Below are positions 50,773-59,691 of a DNA stretch of 64,000 bases, piece after piece (within the stretch, counting starts at the first letter, position 1; every line of letters begins with the position of its first letter). The notes beneath the pieces are model-generated. The model worked only from the letters and a program-made list of their open reading frames with translations, was not told where the DNA came from and ran no database searches. The translations under genes and the position numbers were made by a program. Source of the DNA: Mycobacterium lepraemurium (GTDB taxonomy: Bacteria; Actinomycetota; Actinomycetes; Mycobacteriales; Mycobacteriaceae); the NCBI GenBank assembly GCA_002291465.1, contig CP021238.1:682001-746000 (forward strand), in the 5' to 3' direction.

Positions 50773-51713
50773 AGCGCCTCCAGCACTCGCCGCCGATGAA
50801 CCTGCGGCGGACCCCACGCCGACCACACCGCCTGCACCCGCAACAGCAACAGCGACAGGTCGTGTTCCTGAGTGAAACCGATCGCGCCGTGGGTCTGCAG
50901 CGCCGAGCGCGCCGCCAGCAAGGCCGCGTCGGACGCGGCCGCCTTGGCCGCGCTGACGTCCCGCGGTTGTAGCGTCAGGGCCGCGCCGTAAACCAGCGGC
51001 CGGGCCAGTTCGATCGCGATGTGCACGTCGGCCAGCTTGTGTTTGATCGCCTGGTACGAGCCGATCACCCGGCCGAACTGGGTGCGCTGCTTGGCGTAGT
51101 CGATCGCCGCGTCGCGCAGCGCCTCGGCCGCACCGACCAGCTGGGCAGCGGTGGCCAGCGCGCCGAATTCGTAGCCGCGCCCGACGTCCGCCTGCCAGCG
51201 GTCGCCGGTCGGCTCGACGTCGTAGAGCCGGCGGCTGGGGTCGACGGACGCGTGCTGCCGGCCCGCGGCAGCCTCGGCCACCCCGTCCTGGTCGGCGAGC
51301 AGCACCAGCCCGGCCTCCTCGGCGTCGACGGCCCGCGGCACCTGCGGCGGCAGCGCCACGGTGGCGATGAGCTCACCGGAAGCCAGGGCGGCGCAGCGTT
51401 CGGCGTGCTCGCTGCCGGCCAGCAATACCGGTGCCACGGCGATGGATTCGACCACCGGGCCGGGCACACGCCAGCGCCCGAGCCGCTCGATGGCCACCAC
51501 CAGATCGATCGGCTCGGCCTCGATGCCGTCGAATTTCTCCGGCACGGCCAGCGCGGTGACGCCGAGGTTGGCCAGCTGCTCCCAGACCTTGCGGCCGGGC
51601 GCAGTGTCGCCCGCCGCCCAGGCGCGCACCGCTGCGGGCAGGTCGGCCGCGCCGAGCGCGGCGTCAATGCTGGCCGCGAAGTCCCGCTGCTGTTCGTCTA
51701 GCGCGAATTTCAC
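50769..51713 (-). CDS. fadE32: FadE32, acyl-CoA dehydrogenase subunit
   Basis: A 314-residue ACAD subunit that with FadE31 is thought to act on a late ring-C/D CoA thioester of cholesterol. Typical segments are present (ALAVPEKFDGIEAEP; YAKQRTQFGRVIGSYQAIKH; HGAIGFTQEHDLSLLLLR). The GTG at 51713 overlaps the fadE31 TGA. A little shorter than in M. tuberculosis (322). Confidence 0.92.
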   Translation of the reverse strand: MKFALDEQQRDFAASIDAALGAADLPAAVRAWAAGDTAPGRKVWEQLANLGVTALAVPEKFDGIEAEPIDLVVAIERLGRWRVPGPVVESIAVAPVLLAGSEHAERCAALASGELIATVALPPQVPRAVDAEEAGLVLLADQDGVAEAAAGRQHASVDPSRRLYDVEPTGDRWQADVGRGYEFGALATAAQLVGAAEALRDAAIDYAKQRTQFGRVIGSYQAIKHKLADVHIAIELARPLVYGAALTLQPRDVSAAKAAASDAALLAARSALQTHGAIGFTQEHDLSLLLLRVQAVWSAWGPPQVHRRRVLEAL

Positions 51714-52855
51714 TTCTTGCTCCCGGACTTCTCGCGCGGCAGCCCCAATAACCGCTCGGAGATGATGTTGCGCTGAATCTCGTTGGTGCCGGCGTAGATC
51801 GGGCCGCCCAGCGCGAACAGCAGCCCCTCGGTCCACGGGCCGGCGAGTTCGCCGTCGGCGGCCAGGATGTCCAGGGCGGTCTGGTGCAATTCGACGTCGA
51901 GGTCCGACCAGAACACTTTGGTCACCGACGATTCGGCGCCCAGCTCACCGCCGGCGGCCAGCCGGGTCACCGTGCCGAAGGTCTGCAGCCGGTAGGCCTG
52001 CGCCTTGATCCAGCCGTCGGCGACGCGGTCGGCGAACTCGGCCGGTGACCCGCGGTCCTGCCACAGCCGCACTACCCGCTCGGCGGTGGCCAGAAAACGG
52101 GCCGGGCTGCGCAGCGACATGCCGCGTTCGTTGCTCGATGTGCTCATCGCCGCCCGCCAGCCCTGGTGCGGGGTGCCGATCACATCCCGGTCGGGCACGA
52201 AGACGTCGTCGAGGAAGATCTCACCGAACCCGGTGTCGCCGCCCAACTGGACGATGGGCCGCACCGTGACGCCCTCGGCCTTCAGGTCGAACATGAAATA
52301 GGTCAGGCCATTGTGCCGCTCGGCGCTGGGGTCGGACCGGAACAGCCCGAAGCCCCGCTCGGCGAACGGCGCCCGCGAGCTCCAGATCTTCTGCCCGTTC
52401 AGCAGCCAGCCGCCGTCGGTCGGTGTCGCGGTGGACCGCAGTGACGCCAGGTCGCTGCCGGACTCGGGCTCCGACCACGCCTGCGCCCAGATCTCTTCGC
52501 CGCTGGCCATTTTCGGCAGGATGCGGTCGCGTTGTTCCTCGGTGCCGTGCGCGAACAGCGTCGGGGCCAGCATCGAGGTGCCGTTGGCGCTGGCCCGGCC
52601 GGGCGACCCGGCGCGGAAGTACTCCTCTTCGAACACCACCCAGTGCAGCAGCGGCGCGTCCCGGCCGCCGTACTTCTTCGGCCAGGTGATCACCGACAGC
52701 CCGGCGTCGTAGAGTACCCGGTCCCAACGCCGGTGCTGCTCAAAGCCTTCGGCGTTGTCATACGACTTCGTCGGGATCGCCTCGGCGTTGGCCGACAGGA
52801 ATTGCCGCACCTCGTCCCGAAACGCCAGGGTGCCCTCGTCCAGATCCAGATCCAT
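51710..52855 (-). CDS. fadE31: FadE31, acyl-CoA dehydrogenase subunit
   Basis: The 381-residue larger subunit of the FadE31-FadE32 and FadE31-FadE33 heteromers. It has WSEPESGSDLASLRSTATP, LLNGQKIWSSRAPFA and the C-terminal GPIYAGTNEIQRNIISERLL. The ATG at 52855 shares one base with the fadD3 stop. Intact. Confidence 0.94.
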   Translation of the reverse strand: MDLDLDEGTLAFRDEVRQFLSANAEAIPTKSYDNAEGFEQHRRWDRVLYDAGLSVITWPKKYGGRDAPLLHWVVFEEEYFRAGSPGRASANGTSMLAPTLFAHGTEEQRDRILPKMASGEEIWAQAWSEPESGSDLASLRSTATPTDGGWLLNGQKIWSSRAPFAERGFGLFRSDPSAERHNGLTYFMFDLKAEGVTVRPIVQLGGDTGFGEIFLDDVFVPDRDVIGTPHQGWRAAMSTSSNERGMSLRSPARFLATAERVVRLWQDRGSPAEFADRVADGWIKAQAYRLQTFGTVTRLAAGGELGAESSVTKVFWSDLDVELHQTALDILAADGELAGPWTEGLLFALGGPIYAGTNEIQRNIISERLLGLPREKSGSKK

Positions 52856-54384
52856 CAGTCCAGCTCTCGCAGTTGTGGTTTGACCACCTTGCCGCCGGAA
52901 TTGCGCGGCAACGCGTCGACGAATCGCACCGACCTGGGTGCCTTGAAATTCGCCAAATACTCACGGGTGTAAGCGATCACGGATTGCTCATCGAGTTGAG
53001 CCCCGGGGCGAGGGACCACGAACGCGCGGCCCACCTCGCCGAGCCGCTCGTCGGGAACGCCGATCACCGCGGCGTCGGCCACGCCCTCCATCCGGGCCAG
53101 CACCTGCTCGACCTCGGCGGGGTAGACGTTGAATCCGCCGCAGATGTACATGTCCTTCAACCGGTCGGTGATGCGCAGGTTACCGGCCTCGTCGAGAACG
53201 CCGATGTCGCCGGTGTGCAGCCACCCGTCGGCGTCGATGGCGGCCGCCGTCGCGTCCGGGTCGTCGAGATAGCCCAGCATCACGTTCGGCCCGCGGAGCA
53301 GCACCTCACCGGAATCGTCGATGCGCAGCTCGAAGTCGGCGAACGGGCGCCCGCAGGTGGTGGCCACGGTGACCGCGTCGTCGTCGACGCGGCACATGGT
53401 GCCCATCCCGTTGGCCTCGGTTAGCCCGTAGGCGGTCAGCGCGATGTCGATGTCGAGCTCGGACTGCATCCGCTCGACCAGCACGACGGGCACGGTGGCC
53501 GCGCCGGTCACCGCGAAGCGCAGCGAGCTCAGGTCGTAATCACGGCGGGCCGGATGGTCCAGCAGGGTCTGGTAAATCGTTGGGGGACCGGGCAATACGG
53601 TGATGCGGTGCTGCTCGATCGCCTGCAGCGCGCGAAGCGGGCCGAACGTCAGGTGCGGGATCAGCGTCGCGCCGGTCTGCAGGCAGGCCAGGATGCCGGC
53701 CTTGTAACCGAAGTTATGGAAGAACGGGTTGATGCACAGGTAGCGGTCGTCGCTGGTGATCTTGCCGTTGGCCGCCCAGGACGCCGACGCCGACAGCGAC
53801 TGCCGGTGCGCGCACAGCACGCCCTTGCTGCGGCCGGTGGTGCCCGAGGTGAACAGGATGTCGCTGACGTCGTCGGGCGTCACGGCGGCCGCGCGCTCGG
53901 CCACCGCGCCGAGATCCGTTCCTTGCGAGATGAATTCGTCCCAGCTGCCCGGAACGGGATCGTCGGCTTCGATCGGTATCCGCACGATGTGGCGCAGCGC
54001 GGGCAGCGCGGCGCGATCCAGGTCGGCCAGGCGGTCGTGGTCGAGGAAGCGGCCCATGCCGAACAGCACCGGCGCGCCGACGCGGGCCAGGATGTCGCCG
54101 GCCTCTGCGGCGGTGTAGCGGGTGTTCAGCGGGACCATGGCCGCCCCGGCGTGGTGGATTGCCAGGCAGGCCACCACCCAGTGCCAGGTGTTGGGCGACC
54201 AGATCGCCACCCGGTCGCCGGCCCGCACCCCCAGCTCGATCAGGGCCGCGGCCGCCAAGTGCACCTCGTCGCGCAGGTCGGCGGCGGAAAAGGATCGGTC
54301 CTCGGTGATCAGGGCGTCGTGATCGGGCAGCCGGCGCGCGAGACGATCCAGCGCCGCGGGCACAGTGCGGGGATCGGTGGTCAC
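52855..54384 (-). CDS. fadD3: FadD3, HIP-CoA ligase
   Basis: Activates HIP (the ring-C/D propanoate left after HsaD) to HIP-CoA, the KstR2 ligand and entry to ring C/D degradation. The 509-residue adenylate-forming enzyme has the AMP-binding signature DILFTSGTTGRSKGVL, AYGLTEANGMGT and the C-terminal GGKVVKPQLRE with the catalytic Lys. The GTG at 54384 follows GAGGAGC. It is controlled by the KstR2 box shared with fadE30. Confidence 0.95.
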   Translation of the reverse strand: MTTDPRTVPAALDRLARRLPDHDALITEDRSFSAADLRDEVHLAAAALIELGVRAGDRVAIWSPNTWHWVVACLAIHHAGAAMVPLNTRYTAAEAGDILARVGAPVLFGMGRFLDHDRLADLDRAALPALRHIVRIPIEADDPVPGSWDEFISQGTDLGAVAERAAAVTPDDVSDILFTSGTTGRSKGVLCAHRQSLSASASWAANGKITSDDRYLCINPFFHNFGYKAGILACLQTGATLIPHLTFGPLRALQAIEQHRITVLPGPPTIYQTLLDHPARRDYDLSSLRFAVTGAATVPVVLVERMQSELDIDIALTAYGLTEANGMGTMCRVDDDAVTVATTCGRPFADFELRIDDSGEVLLRGPNVMLGYLDDPDATAAAIDADGWLHTGDIGVLDEAGNLRITDRLKDMYICGGFNVYPAEVEQVLARMEGVADAAVIGVPDERLGEVGRAFVVPRPGAQLDEQSVIAYTREYLANFKAPRSVRFVDALPRNSGGKVVKPQLRELD

Positions 54385-54412
54385 GGCGGCGCTCCTCGAA
54401 TGCCTGTAACAA

Positions 54413-54426
54413 AGCAAGTGCTTGGT
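54413..54426. promoter_or_regulatory. KstR2 box between fadD3 and fadE30
   Basis: AGCAAGTGCTTGGT matches the KstR2 consensus ANCAAGNNCTTGNT. It lies just upstream of the fadE30 -10 hexamer. Confidence 0.88.
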
Positions 54427-54430
54427 AGGT

Positions 54431-54436
54431 TAGCCT
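54431..54436 (+). promoter_or_regulatory. -10 element of a probable leaderless fadE30 promoter
   Basis: TAGCCT is followed by seven bases and the ATG at 54444. The KstR2 box ends five bases upstream, placing the operator over the promoter. Confidence 0.55.
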
Positions 54437-54443
54437 ACAAGGC

Positions 54444-55592
54444 ATGCAGGACGTCGAGGAGTTCCGGGCCGAGGTCCGCTCTTGGCTCGCCGACAATCTG
54501 GTCGGCGAATTCGCCGCTCTGAAGGGCCTCGGCGGCCCCGGCCGCGAGCACGAGGCCTTCGAGGAACGCCGGGCCTGGAACCAGCACCTGGCCAAGGCCG
54601 GGCTGACCTGCCTGGGCTGGCCGGTCGAGCACGGCGGCCGCGGGTTGTCCACCGCACACCGGGTGGCCTTCTACGAGGAGTACGTCCGCGCCGACGCCCC
54701 GGGCAAGGTCAACCACTTCGGCGAGGAGCTGCTCGGCCCCACGCTGATCGCATTCGGCACCCCCGAGCAGCAGCAGCGCTTCCTGCCCCGCATCCTCGAC
54801 GTCACCGAGCTGTGGTGCCAGGGGTATTCCGAGCCCGGCGCCGGCAGCGACCTGGCCAACGTGTCGACCACCGCCGAACTCGACGGCGACCAGTGGGTGA
54901 TCAACGGCCAGAAGGTGTGGACCTCGCTGGCGCACCTGTCGCAGTGGTGCTTCGTGGTCGCGCGCACCGAGAAGGGCTCCAAGCGGCACGCTGGGCTGTC
55001 GTATCTGCTGGTGCCGCTGGACCAGCCGGGTGTGCAGATCCGGCCCATCGTGCAGATCACCGGCACCGCGGAGTTCAACGAGGTGTTCTTCGACGACGCC
55101 CGCACCGACGCGTCGATGGTGGTCGGCCAGCCCGGCGACGGCTGGCGGGTCGCCATGGGAACGCTGACCTTCGAGCGCGGCGTGTCCACGCTCGGGCAGC
55201 AGATCCGTTACGCGCGTGAGCTTTCCAACCTGGCCGAGCTCGCGCGGCGCAACGGCGCAGCCGACGACCCGTTCATCCGGGAGCGGCTGACCCGCGCCTG
55301 GACCGGGCTGCGGGCGATGCGGTCGTATGCCCTGGCCACCATGGACGTCGAGCAGCCCGGTCAGGACAACGTGTCGAAGTTGTTGTGGGCCAACTGGCAT
55401 CGGGCTCTAGGAAAGCTGGCCATGGACGTCATCGGCAAGCCCGGCATGATCATGCCCGACGGCGAATTCGACGAGTGGCAGCGGTTGTTCCTGTTCACCC
55501 GCGCCGACACCATCTACGGCGGCTCCAACGAGATTCAGCGCAACATCATCGCCGAGCGGGTGCTCGGCCTGCCCCGGGAGGTAAAGGGATGA
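54444..55592 (+). CDS. fadE30: FadE30, acyl-CoA dehydrogenase of ring C/D degradation
   Basis: A 382-residue ACAD thought to oxidise 5-OH-HIP-CoA, the product of FadD3 plus hydroxyl intermediates. It has YSEPGAGSDLANVSTTAEL, VINGQKVWTSLAHLS and IYGGSNEIQRNIIAERVLGL. M. tuberculosis FadE30 has 385 residues. The TGA overlaps the ipdF ATG. Intact. Confidence 0.95.
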   Translation: MQDVEEFRAEVRSWLADNLVGEFAALKGLGGPGREHEAFEERRAWNQHLAKAGLTCLGWPVEHGGRGLSTAHRVAFYEEYVRADAPGKVNHFGEELLGPTLIAFGTPEQQQRFLPRILDVTELWCQGYSEPGAGSDLANVSTTAELDGDQWVINGQKVWTSLAHLSQWCFVVARTEKGSKRHAGLSYLLVPLDQPGVQIRPIVQITGTAEFNEVFFDDARTDASMVVGQPGDGWRVAMGTLTFERGVSTLGQQIRYARELSNLAELARRNGAADDPFIRERLTRAWTGLRAMRSYALATMDVEQPGQDNVSKLLWANWHRALGKLAMDVIGKPGMIMPDGEFDEWQRLFLFTRADTIYGGSNEIQRNIIAERVLGLPREVKG

Positions 55593-56377
55593 TCCTGTCC
55601 GAAGCTCCGAAAGATATTGCGGGACACGGGCTTCTGGAAGGCAGGGTGGTGATCGTCACCGCGGCGGCCGGTACGGGTATCGGCTCGGCGACGGCCAAAC
55701 GAGCGCTCGCCGAGGGCGCCGACGTGGTGATCTCCGACCACCACGAGCGACGGCTGGGCGAGACCGCCGACCAGCTCGCCGCGCTCGGCCAGGGCCGGGT
55801 GGAAAGCGTGCTGTGCGACGTGACGTCCACCGCCCAGGTCGATGCGCTGTTCGCGTCGGCCCATGCCCGGATGGGGCGCATCGACGTGTTGGTCAACAAT
55901 GCCGGGCTGGGCGGGCAGACCCCGGTGGTCAACATGACCGACGACGAGTGGGACCGAGTGCTCGATGTCACCCTGACCTCGGTTTTCCGCGCCACCCGTG
56001 CCGTGCTGCGCTACTTCCGCGACGCGCCGCACGGCGGGGTGATCGTCAACAACGCCAGCGTGCTGGGCTGGCGGGCGCAGCACTCGCAGTCGCACTACGC
56101 CGCCGCCAAGGCCGGGGTGATGGCGTTGACCCGGTGCAGCGCAATCGAAGCCGCCGAGTACGACGTGCGGATCAACGCTGTGTCGCCGAGCATCGCCCGG
56201 CACAAGTTCCTGGAGAAGACGTCGTCGGCCGACCTGCTCGACCGGCTCTCGGCCGGTGAGGCGTTCGGTCGCGCCGCCGAGCCGTGGGAGGTCGCGGCCA
56301 CCATCGCGTTTCTGGCCAGCGACTACTCCAGCTACCTGACCGGCGAGGTCATCTCGGTGTCCAGCCAGCATCCGTGA
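55589..56377 (+). CDS. ipdF: IpdF, SDR-family 5-oxo/hydroxy-HIP-CoA reductase
   Basis: A 262-residue short-chain dehydrogenase, identical in length to Rv3559c. The cofactor loop is VTAAAGTGIGSATAKR, the structural NNAG motif is present, and the catalytic Tyr/Lys lie in SHYAAAKAG. In ring C/D degradation it interconverts the 5-hydroxy and 5-oxo forms of the HIP-CoA intermediate. The ATG at 55589 overlaps the fadE30 stop. Confidence 0.93.
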   Translation: MILSEAPKDIAGHGLLEGRVVIVTAAAGTGIGSATAKRALAEGADVVISDHHERRLGETADQLAALGQGRVESVLCDVTSTAQVDALFASAHARMGRIDVLVNNAGLGGQTPVVNMTDDEWDRVLDVTLTSVFRATRAVLRYFRDAPHGGVIVNNASVLGWRAQHSQSHYAAAKAGVMALTRCSAIEAAEYDVRINAVSPSIARHKFLEKTSSADLLDRLSAGEAFGRAAEPWEVAATIAFLASDYSSYLTGEVISVSSQHP

Positions 56378-56419
56378 GCGGGCGTGGTCAGCCGGGACCG
56401 GCGTCCCTTCTGCTTGCCA

Positions 56420-56433
56420 AGCAAGCGCTTGGT
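56420..56433. promoter_or_regulatory. KstR2 box before kstR2
   Basis: AGCAAGCGCTTGGT matches ANCAAGNNCTTGNT. It sits just upstream of the leaderless-type kstR2 promoter, so KstR2 can shut off its own gene. Confidence 0.88.
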
Positions 56434-56436
56434 TGA

Positions 56437-56442
56437 TACTCT
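56437..56442 (+). promoter_or_regulatory. -10 element of a probable leaderless kstR2 promoter
   Basis: TACTCT is followed by six bases and the GTG at 56449, which supports that start over the in-frame GTG at 56458. Confidence 0.5.
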
Positions 56443-56448
56443 GTTCGG

Positions 56449-57057
56449 GTGGACCGAGTGACCGGTCCGGCCAACAGCCGGCGAGACGAGTTGCTGGAGC
56501 TGGCCGCGGCCATGTTCGCCGAGCGCGGATTGCGCGCCACCACGGTGCGGGACATCGCCGACAGCGCCGGGATCCTGTCCGGCAGCCTGTATCACCACTT
56601 CTCCTCCAAGGAGGAGATGGTCGACGAGGTTCTGCGCAGCTTCCTGGACTGGTTGTTCGCCCGCTATCGCGAAATCATCGACAGCGAGAGTAACCCGCTG
56701 GAGCGGCTCAAGGGCCTGTTCATGGCGTCGTTCGAGGCCATCGAGCACAGGCACGCGCAGGTCGTCATCTATCAGGACGAGGCCAAACGGCTGCTGTCGC
56801 AGCCGCGGTTCTTCTACATCGAGGACATGAACCGCCAGCAACGCAAGATGTGGCTCGAGGTGCTCAACCAGGGCGTCGACGAGGGCTACTTCCGGCCCGA
56901 CCTCGACGTCAACCTCGTCTACCGATTCATCCGGGACACCACGTGGGTGTCGGTGCGCTGGTATCAGCCCGGCGGACCGCTCACCGCCGAGCAAGTGGGT
57001 CAGCAGTACCTCGCCATTGCCCTCGGCGGAATCACGGTGGACGCGAAGAAAGACTAA
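56449..57057 (+). CDS. kstR2: KstR2, TetR-family repressor of ring C/D catabolism
   Basis: Represses the ring C/D genes and is released by HIP-CoA. The 202-residue product has the HTH TVRDIADSAGILSGSLYHHFSSK, close to the M. tuberculosis KstR2 (200). PPE64, which lies before kstR2 in M. tuberculosis, is absent; ipdF is followed directly. fadA6 starts 16 bases downstream. Intact. Confidence 0.95.
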   Translation: MDRVTGPANSRRDELLELAAAMFAERGLRATTVRDIADSAGILSGSLYHHFSSKEEMVDEVLRSFLDWLFARYREIIDSESNPLERLKGLFMASFEAIEHRHAQVVIYQDEAKRLLSQPRFFYIEDMNRQQRKMWLEVLNQGVDEGYFRPDLDVNLVYRFIRDTTWVSVRWYQPGGPLTAEQVGQQYLAIALGGITVDAKKD

Positions 57058-57072
57058 CGAAGGAGTCTGAAA

Positions 57073-58233
57073 ATGCCTGAGGCGTACGTCATCGATGCTG
57101 TACGCACCGCGGTCGGCAAGCGCGGTGGATCGCTGGCCGGAATCCATCCGGTCGACCTGGGTTCCCTGGGCTGGCGCGGGCTGCTGGACAGGGTCGACGT
57201 CGACCCCGCCGCCGTCGACGACGTGATCGCCGGCTGCGTCGACGCCATCGGCGCCCAGGCCGGCAACATCGCCCGGTTATCCTGGCTGGCCGCCGGCTAT
57301 CCCGAAGAGGTGCCCGGCGTCACCGTGGACCGGCAGTGCGGTTCCAGCCAGCAGGCGATTTCCTTTGGCGCGCAAGCGATCATGTCCGGGACGGCCGACC
57401 TCATCGTGGCCGGCGGCGTGCAGAGCATGAGTCAGATCCCGATCTCGTCGGCGATGACGGTCGGCGAGCAGTTCGGCTTCACCTCGCCCACTAACGAGTC
57501 CAAGCAGTGGCTGCACCGCTACGGCGATCAGGAGATCTCGCAATTCCGTGGCTCGGAGCTGATCGCCGAGAAGTGGAACCTGTCCCGCGAGGAGATGGAA
57601 CGCTACGCGCTGACCAGTCACGAGCGCGCCTTCGCGGCCATCCGCGGCGGCCACTTCGACAACGAAATCATCACCTTGGAAACCGAATCCGGGCCGTTCC
57701 GGGTCGACGAGGGTCCGCGCGAGTCGTCGCTGGAGAAGATGGCCGGCCTCAAGCCGCTGGTCGAGGGCGGCCGGCTGACCGCTGCGATGGCCAGCCAGAT
57801 CTCCGACGGCGCCAGCGCGGTGCTGCTGGCCTCCGAGCGGGCCGTCAAGGACCACGGCCTGCGACCCCGCGCCCGGATCCACCACATCAGCGCCCGCGCC
57901 GCCGACCCGGTGTTCATGCTCACCGGCCCCATTCCGGGTACCCGCTACGCGCTGGACAAGACCGGGCTGTCCATCGACGACATCGACACCGTCGAGATCA
58001 ACGAGGCCTTCGCGCCGGTGGTTTTGGCCTGGCTCAAGGAGATCAAGGCCGACCCGGAAAAGGTCAACCCCAACGGCGGGGCGATCGCGCTCGGTCACCC
58101 GCTGGGCGCCACCGGCGCCAAGCTGTTCGCCACCATGCTCAACGAGCTGGAGCGCATCGGTGGCCGGTACGGTCTGCAGACCATGTGCGAGGGCGGGGGC
58201 ACCGCCAACGTCACCATCATCGAGCGGCTGTAA
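57073..58233 (+). CDS. fadA6: FadA6, MOODA-CoA thiolase
   Basis: Thiolase acting late in ring C/D degradation. The 386-residue product equals the M. tuberculosis length. The acyl-accepting Cys89 is in DRQCGSSQQA, the active His in ALGHPLGATGA and the second Cys in TMCEGGG. A GAAGGAG ribosome-binding site precedes the ATG. Intact. Confidence 0.96.
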   Translation: MPEAYVIDAVRTAVGKRGGSLAGIHPVDLGSLGWRGLLDRVDVDPAAVDDVIAGCVDAIGAQAGNIARLSWLAAGYPEEVPGVTVDRQCGSSQQAISFGAQAIMSGTADLIVAGGVQSMSQIPISSAMTVGEQFGFTSPTNESKQWLHRYGDQEISQFRGSELIAEKWNLSREEMERYALTSHERAFAAIRGGHFDNEIITLETESGPFRVDEGPRESSLEKMAGLKPLVEGGRLTAAMASQISDGASAVLLASERAVKDHGLRPRARIHHISARAADPVFMLTGPIPGTRYALDKTGLSIDDIDTVEINEAFAPVVLAWLKEIKADPEKVNPNGGAIALGHPLGATGAKLFATMLNELERIGGRYGLQTMCEGGGTANVTIIERL

Positions 58234-58259
58234 ATTTCACGCTCGCCGGGGGTGAGCAG

Positions 58260-58667
58260 TCACCGGGTGGCCAGCACCAGCCCGATGCCGCCGAGGGCCA
58301 GCAGCCAGCTGGTGAAGCTGCCGACCAGGAAGTACTCGGTCACCTCGTCGATCCCCACGTCGCCGCTTTGACCCTTCTGGGCGTTCAGTTCGGGAAACCG
58401 GATGATGCCCTTGGCGGCGACGACGGCGCTGGCCGCGGCCAGCTGCCCGCCGACGCCCAGGATCAGGATCAGCAGCCGTTCCATCGGGCCCAGCAGCCGG
58501 CCCCCCTTGAGCCGGTCCGACGGCTGCGGTTGGCCAGCCGGGCGGACCGCACCGACGGAGCCGAGCACCGGGCGCACCAGCTGATTCGCGGTGGCGAACT
58601 TCACCAGCACGACACCGACGACCATCAGCGCCCGGGTGGGCGGGACGTGGCTCAGCGGCAGGTGCAC
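58260..58667 (-). CDS. Membrane protein of the satD cluster
   Basis: A 135-residue membrane protein of unknown function with three or so hydrophobic segments (ALMVVGVVLVKFATANQLV; LLILILGVGGQLAAASAVVAA; WLLALGGIGLVLA). The GTG at 58667 directly abuts the stop of the broken gene upstream. It is the only intact member of a three-gene cluster led by a satD-like gene. M. tuberculosis carries other genes in this gap (Rv3555c and fdxB). I do not recognise a function. Confidence 0.6.
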   Translation of the reverse strand: MHLPLSHVPPTRALMVVGVVLVKFATANQLVRPVLGSVGAVRPAGQPQPSDRLKGGRLLGPMERLLILILGVGGQLAAASAVVAAKGIIRFPELNAQKGQSGDVGIDEVTEYFLVGSFTSWLLALGGIGLVLATR

Positions 58668-58969
58668 TCAGGCCGACCACCGCGCGATCGCGCCGGCGAC
58701 CGGGGAGGACCAGCCGGACAACACCGTCAGCGACACCAGCGCCGCGGCCAACACCGCCACCGGGGCGGCTTGCTGGGCACCGCTGAGTTCGCTTCGCGCG
58801 CACAGCCATTCCCACGCGACCACCGCGACGGCCGCCAGCGCGAGCAGCGCGATGTCAGCGCCGCGCAGGCCGCCACCACGATCGGCCCGACCGCCAGCGG
58901 CACCCAGGCCGCAGCCACCGCACGCCGGCACAGGTCGGCCACGCCGAGCAGGACGGCGACGGCACTCAC
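58668..58969 (-). pseudogene. Small membrane protein of the satD cluster, frameshifted
   Basis: From the GTG at 58969 (overlapping the satD stop) the frame reads SAVAVLLGVADLCRR and PLAVGPIVVAACAA, then shifts near 58862. The rest continues in another frame as DIALLALAAVAVVAWEWLC to GAIARWSA, stopping at 58668. The length of 302 bases is not a multiple of three. The joined product would be a three-span membrane protein of about 100 residues. Confidence 0.6.
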
Positions 58970-59578
58970 CGCAGCTCCCGAAGGTATTGGCTGGCAAGGA
59001 CGATCAGATCCAGGCCGTCGCGGCCGGCGCGTTGGGACACCGCCGAGGGGCTGATGCCCTCGGCCGCGGCGAGTTCCCTTTTGCTCCGGCCGGTCATCAG
59101 GCCCTCACAATCCGCAGCGATCTTTCGTCAAGTGATCCAAGCAGATAGTCACGACAGATCAGGGCCGCGTTGACCGCGTCGGCGTCGGTGCGGGTGCCGT
59201 CGTCGGCCCGAAAGGTGGTGCGCACCAGCGCCAACCCGGGCTGTCGCTGCGCGTGGGCGGTCTGCTGGATGGCCGCGCGCGGTCCACCAGCCCGGCCCGT
59301 CCTGGATACCCGCGGCGGCATCGAGGACGGTGACGGCGCCCCAGCCGAGCCCGAAGCGGACGTCGATCTCGGGGGCGAGCAGTAGGCGCACCGTCAGCGC
59401 CGCGTCGATGGCGGCCCCGACGCTGGGATAGCTGCCCTGGAACTCGTCACCGACGGTGAAGGCCGGCGGGTCGATCGCGCCGCCGGCGACTTCCCGCAGA
59501 GCGGCGGCGGCGCGGCGATGCAGGTGCGGGTCGGTCGGCGGCGCGCCGGGACCCCACCACGTCGCCAATCACGGTCAC
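58966..59578 (-). pseudogene. satD-like gene, three frameshifts
   Basis: A SatD-family protein: start VTVIGDVVGSRRAADRP, then AFTVGDEFQGSYPSVGAAI and VRFGLGWGAVTVLDAAAGI, then an HTH-like end SKRELAAAEGISPSAVSQR. These pieces lie in different frames, with an extra G near 59540, a two-base loss near 59290 and a one-base loss near 59098. SatD homologues have been linked to acid tolerance in streptococci; the biochemical role is unclear. The GTG start is at 59578 and the stop overlaps the next gene. Confidence 0.7.
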
Positions 59579-59691
59579 CCGCGGTGAAGGTATAGCCTTC
59601 ACCCTCGCCATATGAAGATCATAGCTTCATACAGGGGATATTTAGCAATACCCTTAACAGAAGCGCGACCCGGAGGCGATCGCGCGGTGGC

